Assembly (NCBI GenBank): GCA_016721905.1
Contig: JADKHH010000029.1
Coordinates: forward strand, 124,001-188,000
Direction: 5' to 3'
Length of the DNA stretch: 64,000 nt
Origin: Candidatus Opimibacter skivensis
GTDB lineage: Bacteria; Bacteroidota; Bacteroidia; Chitinophagales; Saprospiraceae
Positions 1-8,886 of the stretch are shown here, in pieces; positions within the stretch are counted from its first letter, which is position 1, and each line of letters begins with the position of its first letter. Under the pieces are notes generated by a model. The model did not search any database. It was not told the DNA's origin and saw only the letters and a program-made list of their open reading frames with translations. The position numbers and the translations under genes were made by a program.

Positions 1-2
1 TC

Positions 3-2372
3 CGCATGGTGCATCTCTCCTTACGCTATGGCAATACAGCTATATCCGCTTTTGCTTTTGCTACATACGGCGTGATCATGTGTGGTGTCCTCGGACAGAT
101 GCGTAATGGCTATGAATTTGGTAAATTAGGTTTGATTCTCCTGGAAAAATACAACGCGAAGGAATGGAAGACCCAGATCTATACACCAATCTACGCGCTG
201 ATCGTCAACTGGAATGAGCATGTACACAATACCTTGCGTCCGTTGCAGGAGTCCTATCACATTGGCCTGGAGACCGGGGCAATTGAATTTGCCTGCATTA
301 ATACCAACATCTATTGCATCCACGCTTATCTCAGCGGCAAGCGCCTGGTGCGATTGGAAGAAGAGACCAAAGCGTACAGCGACAGCTTCAATCAATTCAA
401 ACAGGAAACTAACTTCAATTATAACGAAGTGTATCACCAGGGCATGCTCAACTTCATGGGTAGATCGGCTGATCCACTAGTGTTGACAGGTACAGCTTAT
501 GATGAAGAGAAAATGATGGCTCAAAACCTGTCGCGCAATGACAAGACCGGGACCTTCTTTATTCATTTCAACAAACTCATCCTGGCGTGCCATTTTCATG
601 AATATGAAAAGGCTGCGTTTCATGCATCAGAATCTCGTAAGTTACTGGAAGCGGTATTGGCTAAATTTGAAATACCCAATCATCATCTCTACGAAGCACT
701 TGCCCTGCTAGCCAAATGTGAAAAGGCGACGCCGGGAGAAAAGCGGAAGTATATCAGTCGGGTCAAAGGCAATATGAGTAAGCTCAAGACCTGGGCTAAG
801 TTTGCACCCGAAAATTATCAGCATAAGTATGATTTGCTGCAGGCAGAGCTCCTGCGTATCAACGGAAATGCAAATGAGGCCAGACCTGTCTATGACAAGG
901 CGATTGCCGGTGCATCTAACAATGATTACATCCATGAGGAAGCCCTCGCCTATGAGCTGACTGGTCGGTTTTATATTCAACAGAAATCAGAAGACCTTGC
1001 CACCTTCTATCTCAAGGCTTCATACAATGCTTATCGCGAATGGGGTGGAGAAGCAAAGCTCCGGCAGATGGAGCAATTGTATCCCAAATATGTTTCTGGT
1101 GTCAATCGTAATCAGGAAAGCATTTTGGAGTCTGGAACTATCAATGAAACTTCTTCGATGGTTCACGGGAGTGTCCTGGATATCACGACAGTCTTGAAAG
1201 CAGCCAATTCCATTTCCGGAGAAGTGGTGCTCTCCAATCTGCTCACCGTATTGATGGGCATCGTCATTGAAAATGCAGGAGCGCAGCGTGGTTTACTTCT
1301 GTTGGAGAAAGATGGGCGTCTCTACATCGAAGCCATCAAGGATCTGGAAGAAAATTCTATCTCCTTACTTCAGCATGTGCCGCTAGAAGAATACAATGAG
1401 ATCGCGCAGACAGTGGTTACGTATGTGCGCAGGACGAACGAGAGTGCGGTGATCAACAATGCAGCCACCGATATGCGATACCAGATGGACAAGTATATCC
1501 AGCAAAGGAAGGCTAAGTCCATCATGAGCACACCTATCCTGCATCAAGGTAAATTTATCGGCATCCTGTATCTCGAAAACAATCTGACAACGGGTGCATT
1601 CACACAGGAGCGTATCAATTTGATGAGCTTGCTATCCGGCCAGATTGCGACCTCAATTGAAAATGCCATGCTCTACAACAGTCTGGAGCGCAAAGTTGAA
1701 GAACGTACTGCAGAGCTTGCGGAAGAGAAAAAGAAATCAGATGACTTGTTGTTTAACATCCTGCCTGCAGAGACAGCTGATGAGTTGAAGCGAGTAGGTC
1801 GCACGACACCTCAGAAATTTGAAAGTGTGACTGTATTATTTACGGATTTTATCGGATTTACATCCAAGTCTTCCTCGATGAGTCCGGAAGAGATTGTAAC
1901 TACGGTGGATACTTATTTCAGTGCCTTTGATACGATCGTCAATAAGTACAAAGTCGAAAAGATCAAGACTATCGGGGATGCGTACATGTGTGTTGGGGGT
2001 CTGCCGATTCCAAACTCCACGCATGCTACAGATACCGTCCTTGCAGCCATGGAAATCCTTGACTGGGTGAATGCGCATAATGAAGAACGGCGTGCCTCCG
2101 GCAGACCGGAATTTCTGATCCGTATCGGGCTGCATTCCGGTCCGGTTGTTGCTGGAGTCGTGGGTAGTAAAAAATTCGCCTATGACATCTGGGGAGATAC
2201 CGTCAACACCGCCAGCCGCATGGAGACGGGAAGTGAAGGAGGAAGGATCAATATCTCCGGGGATACGTACAAACTTGTAGCGCAGAAAGTGGATTGTACC
2301 TACAGAGGCAAGATGCCTGCCAAGAACAAGGGCGATATTGATATGTATTTTGTTGAATCATTGAAATCATAA
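3..2372 (+). CDS. GAF-domain class III adenylyl cyclase, 5' truncated by window
   Basis: This is the C-terminal part of a large signalling protein; the frame is open to the first base, so the true start lies before the window. Residues are counted from the ATG at base 6. The first ~390 residues are helical and TPR-like, as in the distal half of PknK-type AAA ATPase sensors (inference). A GAF domain spans about 400-555, then a coiled-coil linker (ERKVEERTAEL), then a cyclase domain at about 600-785. Metal aspartates are D614 (FTDFIGFT) and D658 (TIGDAYM). The base-selecting residues are K654 (KIKTIGD) and D727 (YDIWGD). That is the adenylyl pair, not the Glu/Cys of guanylyl cyclases, so cAMP is the predicted product. 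The stop is 13 bases before the lipoxygenase gene on the same strand, which suggests one transcript and a regulatory link to oxylipin synthesis. Confidence 0.88.
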   Translation, partial: RMVHLSLRYGNTAISAFAFATYGVIMCGVLGQMRNGYEFGKLGLILLEKYNAKEWKTQIYTPIYALIVNWNEHVHNTLRPLQESYHIGLETGAIEFACINTNIYCIHAYLSGKRLVRLEEETKAYSDSFNQFKQETNFNYNEVYHQGMLNFMGRSADPLVLTGTAYDEEKMMAQNLSRNDKTGTFFIHFNKLILACHFHEYEKAAFHASESRKLLEAVLAKFEIPNHHLYEALALLAKCEKATPGEKRKYISRVKGNMSKLKTWAKFAPENYQHKYDLLQAELLRINGNANEARPVYDKAIAGASNNDYIHEEALAYELTGRFYIQQKSEDLATFYLKASYNAYREWGGEAKLRQMEQLYPKYVSGVNRNQESILESGTINETSSMVHGSVLDITTVLKAANSISGEVVLSNLLTVLMGIVIENAGAQRGLLLLEKDGRLYIEAIKDLEENSISLLQHVPLEEYNEIAQTVVTYVRRTNESAVINNAATDMRYQMDKYIQQRKAKSIMSTPILHQGKFIGILYLENNLTTGAFTQERINLMSLLSGQIATSIENAMLYNSLERKVEERTAELAEEKKKSDDLLFNILPAETADELKRVGRTTPQKFESVTVLFTDFIGFTSKSSSMSPEEIVTTVDTYFSAFDTIVNKYKVEKIKTIGDAYMCVGGLPIPNSTHATDTVLAAMEILDWVNAHNEERRASGRPEFLIRIGLHSGPVVAGVVGSKKFAYDIWGDTVNTASRMETGSEGGRINISGDTYKLVAQKVDCTYRGKMPAKNKGDIDMYFVESLKS

Positions 2373-2385
2373 CACCTCACCAAGG

Positions 2386-4563
2386 ATGACCAATACAAAT
2401 GACCTGACGCCGAAGACTGTTTGCGCGGAGTGTCTGAAGAAAACCAAGATCGGCTATGATGATGGAGGCCGGTTTTTTATGCCGCATTTCAAGAGCATCA
2501 ACCATGTAGAGGTTGGTTACTCAAGAATCATCACCAATCCACTCACTATTTTTGCTGAATGGTTGCTGGCAAAGTTTTATGCCCTTAAAGATGGCCTGGT
2601 AGCATTGGCCGCAAAGTTATTTCCACGCAGACCTAAGATCTATGGCAAGCAGATGGATAGCTGGCTGGTTGGTAAAATCATCTTTGCCACGCAGGAGAAT
2701 GTTGAAGTGCCAATCCACCATCTACCACTCGAATTCTGGGGCAGGACAAAGCTGGGTCAGTGGCGCAAACTGAGTGAAGGTTATTCCGCCCCCGATGGTA
2801 CGTTTCGGCTTCCTTTCGAGTTGCGATGTGCCAGAAGGTTTGGTATCCGTTCGCTGAGATTTGAAATTTGCCAGATTTCGCACATTTATTTCAAGGATGG
2901 TCAGGCCAATACGGTGCACAATACCTTCCATTGTATCAAGATTTCCAAAAGTGACCTGATCGGGATGGAATATAATCTCCGGAACATCCCGCTTTGTTTC
3001 TGGGAATACCGCACTGATGTTAAAAATCCAAGGGTGGTGATCAAAGCCCATGGCAAGGATGCACCTCAGCAATATACAGAAGCCAGGATCGAAGCCATCA
3101 ACGAACAGATGATCCCGGTGGAGCTGACTAAAATCAAACACCTGGAACAGATCAAACTAGATTCAGATTCCATTACCCTTGCCGAAATACAGGCTGACTA
3201 TCCTGAGAATCTCACTGTATGTATTGAAAAGAAACTACCAGGCTACACACGTGGTGATGATTGGTTTGGCGAGCGGATGATGAATGGCATGAACCGCGGA
3301 TTGTTTTTACCCGATACAGAGGAGGAAGGGGCCTATTGGATGAAGTATTTCGGAAAGCACAATTATGATTCCAATGATGAATATGCTTTTCCGGATGCGA
3401 TGATCAAGTTCAGGTTAAAAGCCGATGGGCTACCAACACCTGTCGCCATCAAATTAAGGGGCCCGCTCAATGCGATCAATAGAGATCCATGGCAGGAACG
3501 AACATTCACTCCGGCTGATGGCGAGTTATGGCAACAAGCGAAAAGAGTAGCACGCGTCAATGGAGGATTATGTACAGAAGTGGATGAGCATTTTGCCGGA
3601 ACGCATGCCAATCTGGAGCAATATGCCATTGCCGCCTACAGGAATCTGAGATTCAGCCCACTCACCACACTTCTTTTTCCGCATCTCAAGGAAGTCGTGC
3701 TAATCAATCACACCGCAGATGGCATATTATTGCGTCAATATATTCCTTCTGCTACTGCGTTTACCTATGAAGGATTGATGGCCAGGATTGTAGATGTCAT
3801 GGGCGTCATGGACTGGAAGAGCTTTCAAACCATGAAGCCGCTCAGTGAGGCGCATTCGTATGCCAAAGCAGAGCAACTGTTCTGGGACCTCACCTATCAG
3901 TATGTGGATTACTTCATCGAACTCAACCGAAAGGAAATCATCCGGCACTGGCATGAGGTATTTTGTTTTTCAGAAGATCTTGTCAACCATAGTGTGCCGG
4001 TATTTCTCTCTGATACAGATATGACACATATCGATCCACGGGATCGTGCACGGTTTGAGGAGATGAAGGAATATCTCACAGCGCAGTTTTGTTTTGATTA
4101 CGATCTGCCGAGGCAGCACCGGGATGGCCATCTCAGGACGGTATCACCTTTGACGCTGACTTCAACGCTTTCCCCTGAACAAGAAAAGGAAGAAATACAA
4201 AATCTGAAGAAGGCGTGTACGTATATGATATTCGTGGCCACCTTCCTGCACACGTGGGCTAATGAGCATCAGTATGAGGATATCGGGGAGGTCTTGTATA
4301 ATTGCCTGGGGCTGAGATATGGTGATAAGGAGTCAGGCATATTAGCACCTGAAAGTGATCTGAGCATCGCCCCTGATCTCACGAGGAGTACACAGATGAT
4401 GTGGTTTAGTAACCTTTTGTCCCGCACAGAGTATGGCTTCATCACCCGCAATGAAGACCATGACATCAATCCATACTTCTGCGAATTGCTTACCGCGAAA
4501 AAGGATGAGTTTGCCGCTCTCGGGGTGATCATTGAAGACATTGAATCCAGAACAAATATTTAA
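2386..4563 (+). CDS. Lipoxygenase (non-heme iron dioxygenase)
   Basis: A 725-residue lipoxygenase homologue, predicted to add O2 to polyunsaturated fatty acids to give hydroperoxides. The family iron ligands are all visible: H402 and H407 in HFAGTHANLE, followed by the family pattern AIAAYRNL...LLFPHL...IN; H622 and N626 in LHTWANEHQY (soybean LOX-1 has LHAAVNFGQY); and a C-terminal isoleucine, I725, whose carboxylate is the fifth ligand. Residues ~15-70 are amphipathic and hydrophobic; ~85-190 look like a beta-rich domain in the place of the usual PLAT domain (inference). The length suits a bacterial LOX. The Ala/Gly stereocontrol position falls near TYEGLMAR but cannot be aligned with certainty. 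It lies between the cyclase (13-base gap) and the catalase-like gene (24-base gap). Overall similarity is low, so automatic annotation may call it hypothetical. Confidence 0.85.
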   Translation: MTNTNDLTPKTVCAECLKKTKIGYDDGGRFFMPHFKSINHVEVGYSRIITNPLTIFAEWLLAKFYALKDGLVALAAKLFPRRPKIYGKQMDSWLVGKIIFATQENVEVPIHHLPLEFWGRTKLGQWRKLSEGYSAPDGTFRLPFELRCARRFGIRSLRFEICQISHIYFKDGQANTVHNTFHCIKISKSDLIGMEYNLRNIPLCFWEYRTDVKNPRVVIKAHGKDAPQQYTEARIEAINEQMIPVELTKIKHLEQIKLDSDSITLAEIQADYPENLTVCIEKKLPGYTRGDDWFGERMMNGMNRGLFLPDTEEEGAYWMKYFGKHNYDSNDEYAFPDAMIKFRLKADGLPTPVAIKLRGPLNAINRDPWQERTFTPADGELWQQAKRVARVNGGLCTEVDEHFAGTHANLEQYAIAAYRNLRFSPLTTLLFPHLKEVVLINHTADGILLRQYIPSATAFTYEGLMARIVDVMGVMDWKSFQTMKPLSEAHSYAKAEQLFWDLTYQYVDYFIELNRKEIIRHWHEVFCFSEDLVNHSVPVFLSDTDMTHIDPRDRARFEEMKEYLTAQFCFDYDLPRQHRDGHLRTVSPLTLTSTLSPEQEKEEIQNLKKACTYMIFVATFLHTWANEHQYEDIGEVLYNCLGLRYGDKESGILAPESDLSIAPDLTRSTQMMWFSNLLSRTEYGFITRNEDHDINPYFCELLTAKKDEFAALGVIIEDIESRTNI

Positions 4564-4587
4564 CCAGACCTGAATCAATACAACATC

Positions 4588-5694
4588 ATGACAAAGAAAC
4601 ATTCATTTGGAACGTTCATATGGCATATGCTTGGTGCAGCCTGGGACAAGATGGTGCTCTGGTTTATTTCTAAAATGTTTGCCTGGGCTCTGGTGGTCAC
4701 CCTTAGCATACCTCACCGGTACAGGATGAGTCACAACAATGGTATTGCTGCCAGAGGTAAAGTGCGCATCGTGGATAATCCTGAGTTTCCGCCCCATGAT
4801 TTCTTTGAACCCGGCAGGACTTTTCCAGCAAGAGTGCGGCATGCATCAGCGACCTTCCTGGATGATGCGATGAACTGCATCCGTAGCATGTCGATAAAGT
4901 TTTCAGACCAGCATATGGATAGCCCTTTTGACATGGAGATGAATACAGGGTCGATCAACCTCTTCTGGTCAGCACGCAGTTTTCTTCAGTTTGCCAAATT
5001 GCGAAAACAGAAGTGGGGTGTGGAGTACCATGATTATTACCGAAAATATCCGCAAGGACTTGAAGGTGCTAAGTTGTCATTGCGCCGGAATCCAACTTCC
5101 TTTCACAATCTCAGGTATCATAGTCTCACGCCATATCTGTTTTTCGGCAAGGACGGATTAAAGCGATATGCTAAGTACAGGGCCAAGCCATTTGACAACG
5201 AACCTGAGACTGGCATCACCACGAACCTTAGCGACTGGGATACGTGTAATCAACGTGTGTTTCCGAATGAAACAAGGACGCGTAACTATCTCAAGGATGA
5301 GTACAAGGCGCGGGTTGCAAAGGAAGGAGCGAAGTATATGATGCAGATCCAGACCCGCATAGCTGCTGATGATGACAGTCCGGAGATCTTCAATAATCAG
5401 ATTCCATGGGACGAGAAGATTTTTCCATGGCAGGATCTCGCTGTTGTAGAAATCGATGAGATCCTGAGCTGGCGGGATTCGCTGATGACCAGTTTCTCTC
5501 TCAATAATTTACCAAAGTCGCTGCGGATCATACCTGCGAAATCCATCTATGATTACAACTCACTTAATTATATGCGTTCGCATTCGGAAGTAGCGCGCAA
5601 GGCGCGGATTTTTTCTTACCGCCTTTTTGGTTATCCTCCCGAGATTCCGTATGATGACAATCGGAATGTGTCGGAATGGTCAGGCAAAGAGTGA
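4588..5694 (+). CDS. Catalase-related heme protein, allene oxide synthase-like
   Basis: A 368-residue minimal catalase-fold protein, close in length to the coral allene oxide synthase domain (about 370) and much shorter than true catalases. Visible active-site elements are R46 and H49 in RMSHNNGIAARG (distal His), N119 in EMNTGSINLFW (distal Asn), and R340 and Y344 in RIFSY (proximal Tyr heme ligand with its Arg). The residue before the distal His is Ser48. Catalases have Val there, while coral allene oxide synthase has Thr, a hydroxyl residue known to suppress catalase activity. The FFEPGRTFPARVRHAS segment also fits the family. It sits directly behind a lipoxygenase, as in coral and some cyanobacterial fusions where the catalase-like part consumes the LOX hydroperoxide. 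Product (allene oxide, epoxyalcohol or aldehyde) cannot be told from sequence. The stop codon starts a low-complexity GCAGTTAGCAGT stretch. Confidence 0.82.
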   Translation: MTKKHSFGTFIWHMLGAAWDKMVLWFISKMFAWALVVTLSIPHRYRMSHNNGIAARGKVRIVDNPEFPPHDFFEPGRTFPARVRHASATFLDDAMNCIRSMSIKFSDQHMDSPFDMEMNTGSINLFWSARSFLQFAKLRKQKWGVEYHDYYRKYPQGLEGAKLSLRRNPTSFHNLRYHSLTPYLFFGKDGLKRYAKYRAKPFDNEPETGITTNLSDWDTCNQRVFPNETRTRNYLKDEYKARVAKEGAKYMMQIQTRIAADDDSPEIFNNQIPWDEKIFPWQDLAVVEIDEILSWRDSLMTSFSLNNLPKSLRIIPAKSIYDYNSLNYMRSHSEVARKARIFSYRLFGYPPEIPYDDNRNVSEWSGKE

Positions 5695-5791
5695 GCAGTT
5701 AGCAGTGGGCAGTTTTAATCCCCTTCGACGAGCTCAGGGACCACCTAAGAATCCATTTCAGTTGGCACCCCCATATAGGGGGCAAAGGGGG

Positions 5792-6664
5792 TTATTTGAT
5801 ACGCTTATGTTTCCATCGCTTATGTGACCACAACCAATATTCAGGGTGCGCGATGATTTGTTGTTCTAAGCGTTGAGTTGTGTCTTCGATGATTGAACCA
5901 TGCAGGGATTCCTGGGGTTGGTCGGTGACAAGGGAAAAGCGAACTGTATAGTAGCCTCTTTTGATTTTACTAATGGCACAGAAGAGAACAGGATAATTGT
6001 ATTCTTTCGCATATTTTTCCAGGCCAAATAAAACGCCTGTTTCCTGGTTTAGAAAATCCATCCAGTAACACCGGTCAGGATTTCGCGGAGATTGGTCAAT
6101 GCCAAAAATGGTAGCGGTAGGTATGTTTTTAAATTCCTCAAAAAATGCAGCGGTCTTTTTAATGCTAACCATCGTCAATCCAAATTTGCCGCGGGTCTGT
6201 TGCATTTTCTTTTCAAAGAATTTATTGGACAGCGGAGTATACAGGGCAAATGTCTTGTGCTTGATTTGTTGTTCGAGTGAAGTCGCGATCCATTCCCAGT
6301 TATTGTAATGTCCCCCTGCCAGCAACACGCTACGACCTTCGTGGAAATATTGATCTGGTAATTCAGGATTTTCCACCACCATTCTTTTCAGGATTTCCTT
6401 TTCTCCGATCGAGAAGGATTTAAAGGTTTCGACAACGACATCACAGAGGTGATGATAGTAGGCTTTTTCAATCTCTTTGATTTCGGAGGCTGATTTTTCA
6501 GGAAAAGAATGTTCGAGATTACTTCTGACTACGACAGTTCGGTATCCTGCTATTCGGTACAACACGAAGTATAAAAAATCAGAGACCAGGTACAGCACCC
6601 GAAAGGGTAACAGCGATATCGGAATGATAAAAAGATAATAGATAACCAGATTTACAACAATCAT
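5792..6664 (-). CDS. LpxL/HtrB-type lysophospholipid acyltransferase
   Basis: A 290-residue member of the lipid A (Kdo2-lipid IVA) lauroyl/myristoyl acyltransferase family. It is a membrane-bound enzyme that moves an acyl chain from acyl-ACP to a lipid A or aminolipid precursor. The catalytic H-x4-E motif is H119...E124 in GGHYNNWEW. An N-terminal hydrophobic segment (about residues 3-22) would anchor it to the inner membrane, and the family's GIDQSPR substrate-site segment is present near residue 190. It is convergent with the oxylipin operon. The intervening bases hold a CCCCC-ATATA-GGGGG palindrome around 5768-5782. In Bacteroidota, members of this family can also acylate ornithine- or flavolipids, so the exact acceptor is uncertain. 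Confidence 0.85.
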   Translation of the reverse strand: MIVVNLVIYYLFIIPISLLPFRVLYLVSDFLYFVLYRIAGYRTVVVRSNLEHSFPEKSASEIKEIEKAYYHHLCDVVVETFKSFSIGEKEILKRMVVENPELPDQYFHEGRSVLLAGGHYNNWEWIATSLEQQIKHKTFALYTPLSNKFFEKKMQQTRGKFGLTMVSIKKTAAFFEEFKNIPTATIFGIDQSPRNPDRCYWMDFLNQETGVLFGLEKYAKEYNYPVLFCAISKIKRGYYTVRFSLVTDQPQESLHGSIIEDTTQRLEQQIIAHPEYWLWSHKRWKHKRIK

Positions 6665-6796
6665 ATACTTGCCTCCTCTTGCCCCGAAGATAGCGATTTC
6701 AGAAAAAGCAGGTTCGTAGGACTATGACTACAGTCAGTGGAAACAAGCTAGTGTATCTGACCAACAGACTCCGAAATCAAGGGGTTTATCACCCAG

Positions 6797-8149
6797 TCAA
6801 GCCTGATGTGGTTTAAGGATGTGTGCATCAATTCCTTCTTTCTTACGTGTCCATTCCGTAAATATAAGGAGGAGTAGTCCTGCCAGAAAGAAAATAGCGA
6901 GTGCAAAAATCGAATTACGCATATTGCCGGTCATATGTTCTATAAACCCAAACGTAAAGAGTCCAAAGACAATCGCCAGTCTTTCGGCCATCGTAAAAAA
7001 GCTAAAATAGGAAGCGGTGTCTTTTGTCGCAGGCATCATCTTCGAGAATGTAGATCTGCTCATCGATTGAATACCACCCATCACTAAGCCGACTAATGCA
7101 GCGAGAAAGTAAAATTGGGTATCGGTGCGAGTGTAATACGCGGTAATACAAATGCCAATCCAAATCAGGACGGTGAGCATGAGGACACGAAGGTTGCCTA
7201 TCCAGATGGAAAGCCTGGCCATAAGCATAGCTCCGGCGATGGCCACCAGTTGTATAATCAGGATGATGATGATCATCTCAGTGTCTCCCAGAGGGACCAT
7301 AGCTCCGTCCACATTTTTCTTTATTTCTTTTCCGGCAAATTCAGCTGCCGCCAACATGACTGTTTGAACCCCCATGCTGTAAAAAAAGAATGCCGCCAGA
7401 TATCGCTTCAGGATGGGCATCTGTTGGATCTCTATCCAAACCCCCCTGAGTTCGTGGAATCCTTTTTTCCAAACGCCTTGTTTCAATTCCCCCTTAGCCT
7501 TTGCGCCATTGGGCAGTATCCTGAATGGGATCTGCGCGAAACCTATCCACCAGATACCGACAAGTAAGAAGGCAAGTCTTGGTGCAAATGTCTTATCCGG
7601 GAAATTCATGAGAATGAATGCAAAGCAAATCACTTGAAGTATTACACTCCCCACATATCCATACGCAAAACCATTTGCACTCAGTTTGTCATGATATTTT
7701 TCTTCAGCGATTTCAGGTAGGTAGGCATTGTAGAAGACTATACTGCCGCTATAGCCAATGGCTGCCAGAATGGCTAATATAATGCCGAGTTCGATCGCAC
7801 CTGGTTTGAAAAAATATAAACCACAACAAGCGATTGCTCCCAGGTAACAAAATAGTTTCATAAATTTCTTCTTGGTTCCCTGCACATCCGCTATCGAAGA
7901 AAGGATAGGAGAGAGAAATGCGACCATCAGGTACGCGAAAGAAAGTGCATAATTGAGCAACGCGGTATTGATGATCTTCCAGTTGAAAAAATAGACATAG
8001 TCCTGCGTCTCATTGATCTTGTCGCTGGTCACAGCCAGATAATAGATAGGGAATATCGTAGAAGTGATGACCAGGTTGTAGGCTGAATTTGCCCAGTCAT
8101 ACATGCTCCAGGCACGATGTACTTTCTTGTCAGCAGGGGTGTGGAGCAT
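6797..8149 (-). CDS. MFS transporter, UMF1/Atg22-like family
   Basis: A 450-residue integral membrane protein with about 12 hydrophobic segments. The start (DKKVHRAWSMYDWANSAY) is the hallmark of the UMF1/Atg22-like branch of the major facilitator superfamily, which is widespread in Bacteroidota. Yeast Atg22 exports amino acids from the vacuole; the bacterial substrate is unknown. A second family feature, GGIQSMSRSTFSKMMP, is near residue 370. It is a single-gene unit on the minus strand, followed by the acyltransferase 132 bases further on. Confidence 0.85.
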   Translation of the reverse strand: MLHTPADKKVHRAWSMYDWANSAYNLVITSTIFPIYYLAVTSDKINETQDYVYFFNWKIINTALLNYALSFAYLMVAFLSPILSSIADVQGTKKKFMKLFCYLGAIACCGLYFFKPGAIELGIILAILAAIGYSGSIVFYNAYLPEIAEEKYHDKLSANGFAYGYVGSVILQVICFAFILMNFPDKTFAPRLAFLLVGIWWIGFAQIPFRILPNGAKAKGELKQGVWKKGFHELRGVWIEIQQMPILKRYLAAFFFYSMGVQTVMLAAAEFAGKEIKKNVDGAMVPLGDTEMIIIILIIQLVAIAGAMLMARLSIWIGNLRVLMLTVLIWIGICITAYYTRTDTQFYFLAALVGLVMGGIQSMSRSTFSKMMPATKDTASYFSFFTMAERLAIVFGLFTFGFIEHMTGNMRNSIFALAIFFLAGLLLLIFTEWTRKKEGIDAHILKPHQA

Positions 8150-8258
8150 GGGTGAGTAGATCTGATTTTGTAGCAGGTATCGAAACGCTGTGAAAATAGA
8201 TAATTCTCAGAGATTCCAGTTGGTGCTCTAGTCCTGGAGCCTGATGGTCCTGAAATGT

Positions 8259-8287
8259 AAAAAGCCATCCCGGAGGATAGCCTTTTA
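8259..8287 (-). terminator. Hairpin with flanking A/T tracts
   Basis: A 12-base stem, AAAAAGCCATCC against GGATAGCCTTTT with a 4-base loop, contains two mismatches that become wobble-type pairs. It lies in the 421-base gap between the transporter start and the next minus-strand gene. No gene is seen in 8288-8496, so the terminated transcript, if any, is unknown. Confidence 0.45.
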
Positions 8288-8496
8288 CTCTTCTAACTTG
8301 GGATTTATTGTGTTTTTATGGTAAGCAGATCATGTTTTCTGAACCGTGTGATAAGCCATTGTTATAACCACATGACAAACATAGGCAAGGGTGAGCCTTC
8401 AGTAGTGCAAGACTTATTAGACGGTAATTCTAATTGAGTGAGTGGTTACCTAATAGTCATTTTCATAGCCAACACCCGTCAGGTCTTAGAGAAGAG

Positions 8497-8540
8497 CATA
8501 AAAAAAGGGAATGGACAAACATCCATTCCCTTTTTTTATG
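8497..8540. terminator. Perfect 19-bp hairpin, bidirectional terminator
   Basis: Two perfectly complementary 19-base arms (CATAAAAAAAGGGAATGGA and its complement) surround a 6-base loop. The stem core GGGAATGGA has seven A on one side and seven T on the other. It sits 31 bases after the stop of the small membrane protein gene and should end that minus-strand transcript. The remaining bases of this gap (8150-8571) show no convincing gene. Confidence 0.8.
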
Positions 8541-8571
8541 CTATCTGTATCGTAGTAAGATTAGCCTTGTG

Positions 8572-8790
8572 TCAGCTTTTACTACGTGTTATCATCACCA
8601 ATCCACCCAGGAGGCATACTGCTCCGAGGCCTAAAAGCAGATAGGCCGATTCACTCGAGGTTTTGTTTGAGGCTGATATCTCAAGGTCACCGATTTTGAT
8701 TCCGGCTTTACTATTCTGCATCTTGTCATAGCCAAGGTAACCAAGGGCCAGCGCGGCAATGATCAGGATGATTCCGAAGGTTTGTTTCAT
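8572..8790 (-). CDS. Small two-TM membrane protein, DUF3185-like
   Basis: A 72-residue protein with two hydrophobic helices (about 4-20 and 49-66) separated by a short polar loop containing GIKIGDLEISASN. The layout and the closing LLLGLGAVCLLGGL resemble the DUF3185 family of small inner-membrane proteins. Function is unknown. It is monocistronic between two terminator-like hairpins or gaps, with the perfect hairpin directly downstream. Many bacterial homologues are stress-linked, but nothing in this sequence shows that. Confidence 0.6.
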   Translation of the reverse strand: MKQTFGIILIIAALALGYLGYDKMQNSKAGIKIGDLEISASNKTSSESAYLLLGLGAVCLLGGLVMITRSKS

Positions 8791-8886
8791 AGTATCAGGT
8801 TTTAGTTTTTCGAATATCTGTCTTAATAAAGCTATTTCGTAAGACTTGCAAAAGCTAGTCTAGGGCAATCATACGAGAGTACAGGA

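Noticed and set aside
4588..5694. True catalase
   Set aside because: Too short, lacks the catalase C-terminal domains, Ser instead of Val beside the distal His, and sits behind a lipoxygenase gene.
8220..8260. T-arm-like GGTGCTCTAGTCCTGGAGCC followed by a hairpin, as if a tRNA ended here
   Set aside because: No acceptor, D or anticodon arm can be folded upstream. At most a decayed tRNA end.
8497..8540. Small RNA or riboswitch in the 8290-8500 gap
   Set aside because: Only a terminator hairpin is clear; no conserved RNA family could be recognised.
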